Below, piece after piece: positions 48,060 to 59,886 of a DNA stretch of 64,000 nt (the stretch's first letter is position 1; each line of letters opens with the position of its first letter). Source of the stretch: Zhengitettix transpicula (Eukaryota > Arthropoda > Insecta > Orthoptera > Tetrigidae); the NCBI GenBank assembly GCA_037074705.1, contig CM073591.1:72770532-72834531 (forward strand), given 5' to 3'. A program made the position numbers and the translations under genes. Under the pieces are notes generated by a model. The model did no database searches. It worked only from the letters and a program-made list of their open reading frames with translations, and had not been told where the DNA came from.

Positions 48060-50255
48060 ATCATACCTTCAATTTGTCAAAAATTTTTATAGCTCTGAAC
48101 TCAATTTTTATATATCAATAATTAACTTTATCACGTAATTTAATGCGTATTTTTCCTTATGAAACCTAAAATCAGAAACAGCAAGAGTATTAGATTAATG
48201 CGAAACGTAATTCCCAAGGGAGTCCCCTGACAACGAGGACGCTGATACAAACTCAATTTTTTATCGAGAGTTTGTAGGGAAATCTATCTCTAGGGTGTGC
48301 AACTATTCCCGTCACAAATTGCATAACAGAACTCTCTCTTTTTGCGTCCACCCCCGCATGTGTCTCCCGGATGCTTCGTTGAGTGGAGGGAGGGCCGTTG
48401 ACTCAGTGTCTAATGGACAGATTTCAATCTGACACGAGCCACGAGTTTAAGTCATTAATGGTCGACGGCATTCCAAGCTGTCGCTACTCGTTTAGGGCGC
48501 TGTGCAAATATAGGAAAGAATTAGCAAAATTATTAATAGAAAGTCCGACCCCATTGCAGGAAACTAAAACCGAGAGTTTTTGCATGTATTCTATTTCTGG
48601 GGCTCTGACCAATCTATAGTAAAATTTTCCGAACACTTCATGTAGTATCTGACGATATTACTCGATAAGGGAACCAGTTCATTACGTATGTTGAAGCAGT
48701 AGTTTTAACTAAGACTTCGGATCGGTGGGAAAATAAATTAAGTTGTACTTAAAGTTGTAGAAAATCTAAATCATTTTACAAAAAGGAGGAAATAAGAATT
48801 ATCTATCAAACAGAGTTTGAGTTAAGAGCAATTAATGTAGGCCGCACTCTGAAAGGAACGAGACAAAGTGTTGCCAATGTAATACCAATGCAAGAAATGA
48901 TAATTATATGATTTAGGGATAATTTTAAATCATTTTAATACAAAGGAACGAAAAGTTGAATATTAATCGTAACAGTAAAGGAAGAGATTCAATGAAGAAC
49001 GTGCCAAGTACCGAAGAATGTCTGATTGAGATACTTCTAGATATACGAATACTTGTGAGAATTATTAACTACTAAACAAGTAAAAACTTTGGTGGCATTA
49101 ACGTACAACGGAGAATTCAATATTCTACACAACACAAAATTTCAGTGAGCTTTTAAGTAGTGTGTTACTTAATTAATTGTGGAAAATAAATTATGTGCTG
49201 CGATTCAGAATATTTGACGTCAATAAGAAAGAAATTCAGTTAGGATGAATGAAAAGCTCCACATAAATAAGCGACAGTCATGTTATTACATTAAATTATT
49301 CCAAGAATAGGACCAAAACAGGTTCAAAAGGTCCCTAGATTTAAGTTGACAATGGAAAACCCCTCAGTTAATTTTCAGTTAAAGATAAATAATATTGAAT
49401 GTCTAATGCAATGTAATTGTTAATAATTAGAAATTTCCACTTTGGAGCACTTACAAGATTTAAAATTTGAAGAACTTTATAAGCAGCAGTAATAAATATG
49501 GATCAAAGAATGAAAAAAATACTGCAAGAAGTTTCGACGCAAGTAGAATTTCCAGACAAGTCCTGTCAATGTAATGTAAATAGTTTACATTTAAACTCAA
49601 CGAAGCGAGAAAATTAGGACTGCCTTCATTGTTTGTTCGCTTTATATTTTATGTTCGAATAAACCAACAGACAACGGAATACTGTCGTCCATAGGCCTAG
49701 AAAATTAAATACAGAAATCTAAAAATGCCAAATAAAGGAATTCGATGAACAGAAGAAGATTAAAACATAAATAAATGTACAATCAATAAACAAACCGGCC
49801 GCACGTAAAAAAAAAATTAATTTAATACAGATACATTCTGCCTTAATTTAGGACATCCGATGCAATGAATTTTTATTTTAATTAATATCGGTTATAACAG
49901 TCGGTGTAAATAGATTATATATAATCACTGTTCGACTTATATTAATAAAAGAATTTGTCAATGCATAAAAATAATTTATAATACTCCTGATGTAGTGCTA
50001 AATTAGGGACCAACCTTTGCACTTATATATTTGTCATTTGCTTTTTTCTGATTTGATAATTTATGTATTGTAAAATTGAAGTATGTCAAGTAATTATTAT
50101 AGAGAAATGCAGCCAAATTCTGGAAAAAATTATTTGATGAATTCAATTTAGTAGAAATATTTAACCTATTATTAAGGCATTTGTTTCCTATTCTACTCAG
50201 TACTTTATAGCTGTAAATATTTAGGAATCATATTTAAGTGAAATATAGGGTAGGA
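48060..50255. other. intron DNA, no gene seen
   Basis: A GC-richer part at 48200-48620 has a 78-codon frame without recognised motif. The rest is AT-rich. Confidence 0.4.
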
Positions 50256-50259
50256 AGAA

Positions 50260-50815
50260 CAGTTAAATTATGCGTCTCGAAAATCCTGGAAATCCTTGCA
50301 TTTTGTAATCAGAATATTAAGAAAGGTGAGTGGCAAATAAAAAGAACTTGCTAATGAATCTCTGGTTCATTCGATGATCGAGTATGGTGCAAGTTATTGA
50401 GATCCTTATAGAAAACGACACATAGAAGGTCTGAGATATCTACAGACGAGGGATATAAAAATTTGTAATACGGGGACGTTGACACGGGCGAGAAAATTTA
50501 GAAAAACTAAGGTCGGAATCTTTGGCTACAGGATGGAAGAAAGATAAGACTTTGTTTCCCGTGTATGATTTAAAGAGGGCGCAAAGTGTGGAATGATATA
50601 CTTGACAAGATCGAAAACTTGTCTTTTATTGGCAGAGGTGATCACAAATTTAAAATCGAAACGAGACAGCAAACAAAAATAACAGTCTTAGGAAAATTCT
50701 CAATCCGAAACAGATCGATAGGCGATAGAAGCAATTTACCTGCAGCAATCTGAGAATCTTCCAACATGGTTTAAGAATGATCTAAATAGATTTGTGAAGT
50801 GAAGCGACTATTATT
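50260..50815 (+). pseudogene. LINE ORF2 C-terminal fragment, decayed
   Basis: Broken plus-strand frames read KFSIRNRSIGDRSNLPAA near 50695-50750. This is the conserved segment after the reverse transcriptase of arthropod Jockey/CR1-type LINEs (a Y/F-F-x-N-R-x-x-x-x-W-N-x-L-P pattern). Upstream pieces (VWNDILDKIENLSFIGRGDHKFK; before it, a stretch like LVHSMIEYGAS-WDPY in shifting frames) fit the same region in order. Many stops and frameshifts show it is dead. The reverse transcriptase itself is absent, as expected of a 5'-truncated LINE insertion. Confidence 0.65.
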
Positions 50816-51870
50816 TCCTTCCCTCTAATTTGATGTCTACATTTTTCTCTCTTACAATTTTTTTATCATGTTTTAAACTACCACTGAGATCGATCCCAAT
50901 TGCAACTAATGTTATACATGCATAAACTACAGTGTCATCAAATATGATATGGAAATAATATCTTCAATAATATTCATATAAAGTGTTAATGAATCCAGTT
51001 AATAGAAATAAAGCGTTTTGTACATGTATATTCAAGTCCTTAAACTAATACTAACAAGCCTTTATTATCATTTATGAGCATTGTGGATCTCACACTGAAA
51101 CAAGAACGGTGTGAATACATCTGCAGGTTCCTTAATTCGTTTTATCTAAACAATGATCACTTTTTTTGGGTTTCTACGATAGCTCATGACCCTGTAGTTC
51201 TCTTCTCCAGAAACTAAACTGAATCTGAGACACCATACCTCGAGTTTGTACCGTTACGTTGACACATTCCGAAGTGTCGTGTCGGTCCTCAGTTTCGAGG
51301 GAACAATAGCCCAGGCTGCTGAGAACTGGGTGATTTTGCCTGAAAGATTTACGGCTGCCATGTCCTGGGACCTTCATGAGTAAAAGTGCGCTTTTGATAC
51401 GCTCACCTTGGACTGTTAAGGGGTTCCGTGACACCCAAAGGAACGCACTTCAGCGCATATTTCAGGCTTTGCAATCGTCCCGGCCTGAAGTTAACCAACG
51501 TGTTGATCCTACACTATAACTACGGCTAGCTTTCGCTATGAGAATAACTATATAGTGGCGATCTCGATATCGTATTAATGTTTCTGCCCAACTTTTAGAA
51601 TTAAAGCAATTCTTTAAATACACAGTTCTAGTGTTAACACCCAGGTAGTCTGGATAAGGAGCACAACGTTTCGACCACTAGCTCCGGTATCGAAATCATC
51701 TATTTATTCAAATAATCAACGGAAAGATTTTAATTAATTTTTTCATGTTAATTTATGTAATTCGTACTTATATTAAAAAGGGAAATAGGTCCAATATTTG
51801 GTAGAGTCAATGAAAACTTAATTATTAATAAAAATTCTATTCCGTGAACAATGCTGCAGCTATTCTTTTA
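50816..51870. other. intron DNA with an unidentified GC-richer open frame
   Basis: The minus strand 51174-51434 has an 86-codon frame (fragments ERIKSALLLMKVPGHGSRK and NHPVLSSLGYCSLETED) with more balanced composition than its flanks. No family recognised. A decayed hammerhead-like motif sits at 51668-51700 (minus; ACC-GGAGCTAGT-GGT hairpin, C, GAAACGTTGTG). Confidence 0.35.
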
Positions 51871-51959
51871 TCAATCATTGTCTATTTGAAAAGGTGGGGG
51901 CAGAATAGAAAAACAGACCAAATTGGAGAAACTGATGCATAGAGCACTGTTGAAGATCT

Positions 51960-53215
51960 AAGAGAAGAAATTGCTACTAATAGGGAAGATAGATAAAATG
52001 TAGAGAATAATATTATCGCAGAAGTGGACAGATGGAAGGGTAAAGTAGATGCCAGTATTGTTACTTCACACGCAAAAGTAACACCATGTATAAATATGGG
52101 GACAGGAATCGACTTGCCACGTTTTAATGAGAAGAGTGGATTAAATCCCCGACGTTTTGTCGACAAAGTAAAGCAGTACTTTGAGTTTAAAGGAATACCT
52201 GAGCAATTCAAATGTGAGTTTTCTGTCCAAGGTTTAGAAAGTCACGTAAAGTAAGGACTGGAGACGTCCAGTAGATTGGAAGAAAATTATGAAGAGGTAA
52301 AGGCCAATTTTTTATACAAATTTTGGAATCGAGTGAAAGAAGGAGAAATCTTGAGGAAGTTCTATGAACAAAGTAACAAGGGAAGAACGACGTCACTACA
52401 CTACGTGACTTTGAACTAGTATTTAGACGTACCGATGACAGAAGTAGATTCTGTCAATGTACTAAGCAGTCATTATGATACGAGCACTTGCAGGGATCTC
52501 AAAGTCGGCAAAATTGAAAACATAAGCGACGCAATTGATTCTCTATTAATTTTCGATTGCACTGAGATCCAGAATACTGAACCGCGGCGAGAACAATCTA
52601 TTTATACAGAGGCATTAACGGGAACTACGTCAGACAAGGAAATAACATAACGCAGTATATGAATGACAGGATGAGCCAGACTGAGCCACTGTTCCAACGC
52701 AACAACAATAGAGAAGGCTGTGAGAAAAGAGTAAATATGACGCAGTTCCATCTAAAGCCAAGCGTTTGAACTAGATTCGGCAGTTGATGCTCCGACAGAG
52801 AAACTGACAAGGTCAAACGTAATAGGAGCAATAGATAGAATGAGAGATTTCCTAATAATCACAACGTTTAACGTAAGAAGAGAGGGATTTAGAAGAAAAT
52901 GCAAGGCAAAGGAATTCAGCTCGCCAGACCTGTGAAAGACAAGTTTTATTTCGAGGATAATTCAATTAAATCATGGATTGATACAGGAACAATGTTCTCT
53001 GTTATGAGTCAACATCTGTACCAAAATTTAAGGCAAAAAGGGGAGATATTAGAAGAGCTACCTGCACAAATTTGAGAATTTATGGGACACTTGGACGTCT
53101 GAATGTGAGTGACGAAAAGTACCTTGATTGAAATAAAAACGAAAGAACAAAATTTATTAATTAATTGTTTGGTATTAAAAGATCTGTTTACCAAGTTGTT
53201 ACTAGGTGCGATTTC
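51960..53215 (+). pseudogene. Ty3/Gypsy-like retrotransposon relic: gag and protease fragments
   Basis: At 52114-52210 one frame reads PRFNEKSGLNPRRFV and, a few residues on, KQYFEFKGIP. This is the capsid-type pattern of Ty3/Gypsy gag (P-x-F-x-G-K-x-x-x-x-P-x-x-F ... Y-F). About 800 bases on, a frame reads KSWIDTGTMFSVMSQHLY (DTG at 52980-52988), which is the active-site region of a retropepsin, usually DTGA followed by FSVIS. Several stops and frameshifts separate and interrupt the pieces. No reverse transcriptase, RNase H or integrase follows; a Ras-like sequence comes next. No LTRs were identified. Confidence 0.65.
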
Positions 53216-53371
53216 TTGAAAAGAGTTTGAACTGTCGAGGCAACTGACGTCAGATTCGTATGGGAGATTGAGAGAGTAGGATTTTAAGAAGGAAGAAAGT
53301 TGACTGCATTGAGGACAATTATTTTTTTTTTATCTGAGAAGATTTGGCTCCATTGGGGATTTTGCTACATT

Positions 53372-53810
53372 CATCATACAGAAATAGATTCCTGGTGCAT
53401 GCTTGATGTGTTGGATACTGTTGCACAACAAGAATTCAGTGTCACGCGTGAACAATACAGGAGAAAAGCAGATGGCTTCTTAATAGTGTATTCAGTTACT
53501 GGCAAGCAGAGTTATAAAAATATCATTAATTTACATACTCAGATTTTAAGAGTCAAAGACAGGGAGATACATACAACTCTTTAGCAAATCAAGTCGACCT
53601 TTTTCACCTTCAACAAGTATCGGAAGAAGCGGTCCGAGACCTCGCTCATAAATTAGCTATTCCTTACATCGAGACCAGTGCCAAAGACCCTCCAAGTGTC
53701 GATGCTGCATTCCATGCGATTGTGCGCATCATACGTAATCAACCTCGTGCCGAATTGGAAAATAACCGTCGGAAACGAAGACGCCCTATGAAATTTATAA
53801 ATTTTCCTGT
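53372..53810 (+). pseudogene. Ras-family (M-Ras/R-Ras-like) GTPase pseudogene, 5'-truncated
   Basis: The conceptual product runs from just before switch II to near the C-terminus of a Ras small GTPase. It reads [20 protein letters not shown] (Ras DxxG box, with the normal A-G replaced by V-A), [24 protein letters not shown], then after a stop/frameshift near 53582 LANQVDL (NKxD box with Lys to Gln), IPYIETSAKDPPSVDAAF (intact SAK box) and a basic tail NRRKRRRP. The ETSAKDPP and LRVKDRE segments point to the M-Ras branch (fly Ras64B type). The P-loop and most of switch I are missing. No intron is visible where one might be expected, which suggests a retroposed copy, but truncation hides the poly(A) and target-site evidence. 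It lies about 160 bases after the Gypsy-like protease relic. It is not functional. Confidence 0.8.
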
Positions 53811-54300
53811 AAGTACCAGACCACGAGACCACAATGTAGAAGTCAGGGAAGCAGTAACTCCGTTGACGAACATGGCTGTGGCCGCCGAATAAAAACAACC
53901 AAAAGACCACAAGTTTAAATAAGGAGATCTAGTCGTAGAGCTTGAAGATACCTGATCAGGCTGATTGATCGGTTTTGTACAAAGTTGTTGCCGATATATC
54001 ATATTAGGAAATATAAGACACCAAAGAATTTAATTTTAACACCCGCGTAGGTCCCTCATAAGAGGCAAATTTATTGATGTAAAAATACCTGAACCTAAAA
54101 AGCCACCAGCTTAAAAAGAAGGAATATGCTTGTTGGTTGGATCATTGAGTCGATCTTTCTGAAGAATGGGTTTGCTGGATAGAATATTCTGTGGAAGGCG
54201 TTAGAGATCTTGCTGAGAGGTATGAAGTGGTGGAAGATGATGTTTAATAATCTTTGGTTCAACATGAATTGAAGTTATTCATGGAATATGTGCGTAAATG
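53811..54300 (+). other. sequence downstream of the Ras pseudogene, decayed, origin unclear
   Basis: A broken frame contains GDLVVELED near 53920-53950, loosely like the short motif in retroelement integrase C-termini, and balanced-composition sequence continues to about 54270. It may be the rest of the Gypsy-like element or the Ras transcript's 3' UTR. I cannot decide. Confidence 0.25.
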
Positions 54301-57300
54301 AGCATAGAATTGGTGTAAAGCGAAGCAGAGGTAACACTTCACACAAACTTTTAATGTACCGAAACTGTCTATCAGCCCTTTTCAGATTATTTCGAACATT
54401 ACATTTTCGGGGCAACAGCTGTGAAGTTATCTTAAGTGCACATCTTTCGCCAGAGAGAAAGAGATACGGGGTAGTAATCTCCGAGGTTGACGAGCGGCAT
54501 CTTTGGGATTGTTTTGACAAACAAAATATTAGTATGATTGAGAGAAATATGCGAATAAAGTTATAACAAATATTAAGGTTGTGTGAGTGATTATGAAATA
54601 GACAAAAGTAAATAGTTTTAAATTCACTTCAATATTAAGAACGATCGTTTTAATTCAATTTTTCTTTCCCCACATACACACCGTGAAGAGAGACAGAACA
54701 CTCATTTCTAAATAAGATTTTATATCACTACAATATACTTATAATATATATCTTTTAGGTAACAGAAAATATATTCCGAATAATTATAATATTTATTTGT
54801 CCAGTAATATGTGAAATTTAATTTGCATTTTATAGAACTGAATATCTTATTTAAATTTAGCTTACGTATATTTGCTCTAACTCTTATTAGTACCACAATG
54901 GAAAGCATACTTTCCTTACATCCTAACAAAATCCTAATTATTTTTATGTAAAATCTGAAAAAATCCATGTATTATTACCAATGAGAGTTCATTCGTACAT
55001 TACACACTATAAATTGTCTTACACACACACCTGGCAATTTTAAATCATTAGTAGAAGAAGAAATGTAATACTGCGATAATAAACTTACTGTCAGCAACAA
55101 ATCGATATGTGTATGATTTAAGACAAACATAAAGAGAATTTATTATTCATGTGTTTTAGTCATCATTCTTCCGCGATTGTCTCTATTCTGGAAAAATTAA
55201 AATTACTTATTCACACATAACGTTGCTTCACGTATAAGATATTTCCAACAGTTACATTACTAATTACACAACGGTTGCCAAAAAGGAATTAAGAATTTAT
55301 TATTTACCGCTTCTTGGGGATAAAGTAATTTATCTTTTGTAACGTCGTGGAGCAACAAAAGTTAGTATTCCAAGTCTCGAAATAGTTTATCATTAACCCA
55401 GAAACTTTTCAAGGGTAATATTTTTTGTTGATTGAAAGCATAAAGTGCCCCCAGAAACACGTTATCGAAACACTTGGAATAAATCCCGTAAAAGTTAAAA
55501 TTTATCTCCGCAGCAGCGTTCTTCTTGCCGTGGAATTGGCGCAATTCTTCTGCTGGAGGCTAGATTCCCCTATCCACGCCAACCACCACCCGCTTCAAAA
55601 GCATCCCTCTATTCTTGCCCTCTTCCGATCGCATAAAATATTCTCTCCGTATTATATATTTTTTGCTTTCTTTCTTCACCCTTCGTCCTGTCCTCCGCTG
55701 TTTAGACTTTTGTTTTATTCATAAAGTCTCCCCTCAAACTCCCACCAGCACCTCCCTCCAGTTTCCAATAGTCGCTCAAACCCCATCCATCGATTACAAA
55801 AACCGGGCCTCTCCCACACCAGTGCAATGGCGAAGGGAGGACTTATTTGAATGAACATTGTCCGTATTTCATATTTTACAACACTTTATATACTGTGCTT
55901 TAACTTTTTAAAACTAAATTGACAAGAATAGCTGATTTATGTACTGTGGAAGGAAGTCGGGTTATGGCTGTAGGGGACGCTATACACTCTTAAGCTTTTA
56001 CAAACATGATATGCCATTGTAAATTTACGTATGTAAAACTGTAACTTATGTAATAACCCTGTTAAACTCAACGAATAAATCGAGAAACAGTTTTTTCGTA
56101 TTATAAAGTGTTTTACTGACGTATTTTTATATATTATTTCATAAAATTTTAAATCATTTAATTGGTCTGTAAAGCTTTGGCCTGGAAGTAGTTTATGTGA
56201 ATGTCGAAATAAATGCACGTACTTTGAATTATGGCAATTATAATATATCCACATCTCGTTCCATTAACTTACGAATATTCCTCCTACTCCTCCTCATATT
56301 CACCTACTTATAACTAACCCTGGTGCTACCACTGTTGCAACAAATAATAATATAATTATTTAACTTAAGTTCCTTCTGTTCTAAAATAATCAAGTTTATT
56401 AGAGAAGTATTCATAACCACTTCGTTAGAATTTTTAATTGTCTCAATTTTTTTACACCTTAATGGAAAATTTTGCGGGGGCAGGGAAACTCACTGTTTGC
56501 TTCCAAATTGAACTGGAGAAGAGCTTTATCAAGCATCTGTATGTCAGTGGTTTTTTTTCCCCCAGGCTTTTGTCTGAATTTTTTTAACGTTAATTTGTTA
56601 ACAGTGATATCAGAAAGATTACAGGATCAATAACTTAATCATATATTTCAACGCGGAATGTACGAGATACAGACACTACAGCTTCATGACATCTTAAGTG
56701 ACGACGACATTTGCGAAAACTAAATAAAATTACATCATTTTGTGCGCACCTGCAATAATCTGTCGATAAAATGAGAAGCTAATATAATCCCAGTGTATAG
56801 TGCATTGTATTATTTGTGAAATGAACTAATCATCACCACCATCGATTTTCTTCAGTTGTAAATATAAACCTTACTAGCATTAATAATTATAGAAAAGTAA
56901 TGTAAATAAAATGTATAATACCGACAACTAAATATCGGTAAGCGGTGTTTCTATTATTCGGAATAATAAAGAAATACGAATAGGCAGGTGTTGCAAGGAC
57001 ATTTTACGTCGGTGTAAAAACGGCTCACTTTGGTAATCGTGATAAGGAATAACGGTGTGATATATATGGTACGAATAAATTGTTCGAGGTACAATTAACT
57101 CATTCAGTATCCATTCCGTAAAAAAAATAATTTAACTCCCTGTAATATGAATGCTGAATAACATCAAATACAATATAATTTTTATACAGGCGGAATTAAA
57201 TAATGTTTCAAAGAATTAAATTACCTAAAAAAGACTAACAAGAAATATGATTTAGGGTTTCTTTGCTTACTTATAGGACGAATTTAAATTCAATTACAAT

Positions 57301-57575
57301 TCATACCCGATGAAAAATCTAGCAATATTTAGCCATATAAGTAAATATGGACTCCTATGGTATAAATTATCGGTGAATGTATTGGTTCAATGATCGTCGG
57401 TGGGTTAATAAACGATTATCAAAGTAATTGATAGAAGCGAAATGGTTGATGTTGACTTTACATCGACACGTCGATATTATTCAGAGTTCCTTTGTAACAA
57501 AATGTGCAGAGGACTGCTGAAGTAAGAGAATAAAATGAATTTGATTTTCTACGTCTCAAAGCTGAGCTAGGAATA
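54301..57575. other. intron DNA, no gene seen
   Basis: A 92-codon frame at 54288-54566 has no recognised domain. A pyrimidine-rich stretch lies at 55560-55830. The remainder is AT-rich. Confidence 0.4.
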
Positions 57576-57579
57576 AAGC

Positions 57580-57830
57580 GAGTTGAATCGCTGCCTTCTT
57601 TGTGCCACTAGATGCAAATATGACGTCACGTATACGATAAAAATAAAATAAAACATTGGGAGTGATTTGGGTAACGTAGTTTTAAAAACCGTTAGTAAGT
57701 ATAAACAAGTATAGATGGCAGTACGAAACGTAGTGGGGAAAAATTTGACGCTGGTGGCGTGAATGTGGCAAGAGTGTGCATTAGGCTGGGCGATATCTCG
57801 GAAGGAACATTCAAGGTAAGATCCTGAAAC
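57580..57830. promoter_or_regulatory. GC-richer segment upstream of the homeobox exon, candidate regulatory element or cryptic exon
   Basis: Contains GTGCCACTAGATGCAAATATG and ACGTCACG, then GACGCTGGTGGCGTGAATG, and ends TTCAAG before a donor-like GTAAGATC at 57816. It lies ~0.6 kb before the homeobox exon. It could be an intronic enhancer or an alternative first exon that would skip the Ser/Gln-rich N-terminus. Confidence 0.25.
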
Positions 57831-58453
57831 AACATTTTACTGACGTGGGACTCTTGTATAAAGTTGGGTAGCCAATAGATAGAATAAAAAAAAAGTTATT
57901 TATGAGTAGCGTAAATCACGGTTGAATTAAACCCCTGAATATAACAGAAGAATTATTTCGTCAACACAAACGTATGTCTCTGTGAAAATAGTCGTTTCCC
58001 TTTGACTACCTGACTTTAATTTGTTTATATACAACTCTAATGCTGATAATGGCCAGCGCCCAAAAGCTTCTAAATAAATTAATAATAAGCCTTTTACAGT
58101 CAGATTTACATTAAATGTAAATTCAAATAACTGCTTTTAAAGGTATGTACAAACGTAATAATTGTACGAATTATCTAGTATAATGTATAATTCTAGTAGT
58201 TATATGTGCTTCAATATGCAGAATGTTTGAAATAATGTCTAAAGCTTTCTGAAGTTTTTAAAATAATCCGGAGACTGTACAAAAGGTCTTATTAATGTAT
58301 TAAAAACAGTACAATATTATTTAATGAGTAAATAAATTGTATATATACGTGAATTTTACCAGGCAGTAAAATTGTTAATTTTAACATTTATTTATGTGTG
58401 CAATTTAGTGTTTGAATTATTCCAGATAAAAAATATAATATTTTGTTTTTCAG

Positions 58454-59478
58454 ATTTTAATAGCTCCACCCCTCCTCAGAGACTACAGCACTCTGTGCCG
58501 CACCCGGCATCTTCAAGCAATTCCCAGCATTCATCCGGTACACCTCCAAGTAGCAAGAGAGCTCGTACCGCCTACACCAGCAGCCAGCTTGTGGAACTGG
58601 AAAAAGAGTTCCACTACAACCGGTACCTTTGCCGTCCCCGTCGCATCGAGATGGCAGCCTTGCTGAATCTCACAGAGAGACAGATCAAAATCTGGTTCCA
58701 GAACAGACGGATGAAGTTCAAGAAAGAGAAACGAGCGAAAACTGGAGGTACCGACGCTGGATGTGCGGACGTAAAGCGTAATACCGTCAGTCCTCATCCC
58801 CCTTCCTCATGCTCCAACACATCCAATTCCCCTCTGGCCAACACTTCTCCCACCAACTCAAGTCTGATTTACGACACGTTCCAGCTTCAGGGGGGCTACA
58901 AGCCAGTCGTAGAAGACTTGGGTAACCATAACCAAATTCATCACCAAAACCCAGACTTCTTTGATCTCCTAAACCACCAAAAACTGCCCGCCAGTCAAGT
59001 AGGTTTCACGCAACCGCAGTTCCCTCTCGATTCCTACGACCCATCTCTTTATTACCAAGAACCACCGGCTCCTTACGAATACTCAGAAGGCTACATGAAC
59101 TCTTCCCGACATTACCTTTACAACCACCCACCTCCGACGTATTCGCAGTACCATCAAGTCACAGAGGACGAATACTCTAAGAGAGAAAGGTGTTTGTCCG
59201 CAGGCGAAGATTTCTCGGGACCGTTACAGCCTCAACAGCCCACTTCAGACCTCCGAAGGACGGACGAGAGCTTGTTCATCGGTTATAACGCTGCCGCAGT
59301 TCAGAGCAATCCACATTGCGAAAATGACGCTATATACCGACAAGATGCAGTACCAGACCAGGCTACCGTATTCTGGGAGACTTCACAACCTTCTTCGGCG
59401 TTCGACGAATTTCAACCGGCGTCAGTAGAAGAGAACTCGTTCACAACAGCATCTCCGCATAATTTGACACAACTTTGA
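58454..59478 (+). CDS. zen: Hox3/zerknullt-like gene, homeobox exon with C-terminus and stop
   Basis: This exon encodes a sequence-specific DNA-binding transcription factor of the Hox3 class, which is nuclear. In insects this class acts in extraembryonic tissue (zen), and in basal lineages in Hox-like patterning. The acceptor is TTTTGTTTTTCAG (AG at 58452-58453). The first bases AT complete the split codon G|AT (Asp), matching the phase of the upstream donor. The 60-residue homeodomain lies at 58552-58731, residues 209-268 of the predicted 516. It has the Hox3-type arm and helix 1 ([19 protein letters not shown]), [18 protein letters not shown], and recognition helix [11 protein letters not shown] with Gln50 and Asn51. 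The RYLCRPRR signature is shared with Hox2/pb, but [16 protein letters not shown] and MKFKKE fit Hox3 rather than pb. The C-terminal ~250 residues are Pro/Tyr/His/Gln-rich and end NLTQL before TGA. Decayed copies of the last ~0.4 kb follow directly downstream. Confidence 0.93.
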
Positions 59479-59479
59479 C

Positions 59480-59886
59480 AACGGTTCCTTACGAATACTT
59501 ATACTTTCCGACATTACGTTTATAACCACGGCTCCTTACATTTACTCCTATATCCTGACATTACCTTTATAACGACGGACCTCCGACGTATACGCAGTAA
59601 CAACAAAATAACAGAAAACGAATACACAAAGTGATAAAGGGGCTTGTCCGCAGGCCAACACGATTTACCGCCTCAACAACGAACTTCAGCCGATCATCGA
59701 AGAACACACAAGATTTTGTTCATCGGTTACAACACTTTCGCAATGTGGATTGCTTTGAACTGGAACAATGACTATATACCATCAAGGAGTACCAGACCAG
59801 GCAACCGTATTCCGAGACTTCACAACCAGCTTCCTAGAAGAGAACTCGTTCATGACGACAATTCCGCAAATTTGACACAACTTGAC
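59480..59886 (+). pseudogene. decayed tandem copy (copy B) of the Hox3/zen 3' coding end
   Basis: This block begins two bases after the functional TGA and repeats the motif order of the last ~414 bases of the gene (59065-59478): GGTTCCTTACGAATAC, CCGACATTACGTTTATAACCAC, CCTCCGACGTAT, a GTCACAGAGGACGAATAC equivalent, CTTGTCCGCAGG, GTTCATCGGTTA, TACCAGACCAGGC, AGAGAACTCGTTCA and AATTTGACACAACTT. A short extra start (59480-59528) precedes the main copy (59529-59886), so the head is itself partly duplicated. The copy has frame shifts and stops. One forward frame still yields fragments such as LFIGYNT and NLTQL, matching LFIGYNA and NLTQL of the real protein. It probably lies in the 3' UTR if transcription continues past the stop. 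Confidence 0.85.

Larger units (their letters stand above)
39937..58453 (+). other. large phase-1 intron of the Hox3/zen gene (18.5 kb)
   Basis: The donor GTGAGT at 39937 and acceptor TTTTTCAG ending at 58453 are both canonical, and joining them keeps the frame (one base before, two after). The intron is AT-rich and carries nested repeats: the R2 direct-repeat pair, two R1 copies, hammerhead-like elements, a LINE 3' fragment, a Gypsy-like gag/protease relic and a Ras-like pseudogene. A small symmetric (phase 1-1) extra exon cannot be excluded without transcript data. Confidence 0.7.

Noticed and set aside
51188..51212. ACCCTGTAGTTCTC, resembling the 5' arm of the miR-10/miR-993 family expected in insect Hox clusters
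   Set aside because: The next ~80 bases contain no complementary arm (no CTACAGG-type segment) and no hairpin, so only the seed-like match is present.
51174..51434. 86-codon minus-strand frame as a real exon
   Set aside because: No recognised family, no good splice sites noted and no neighbouring exons; kept only as an unexplained frame.
55790..55850. Possible R1 fragment (CAGTGCAATGGCGAAGGGAGG)
   Set aside because: Only about 20 bases resemble R1, too short to separate from chance.
58531..58797. 88-codon minus-strand frame opposite the homeobox
   Set aside because: Shadow of the conserved homeodomain codons.
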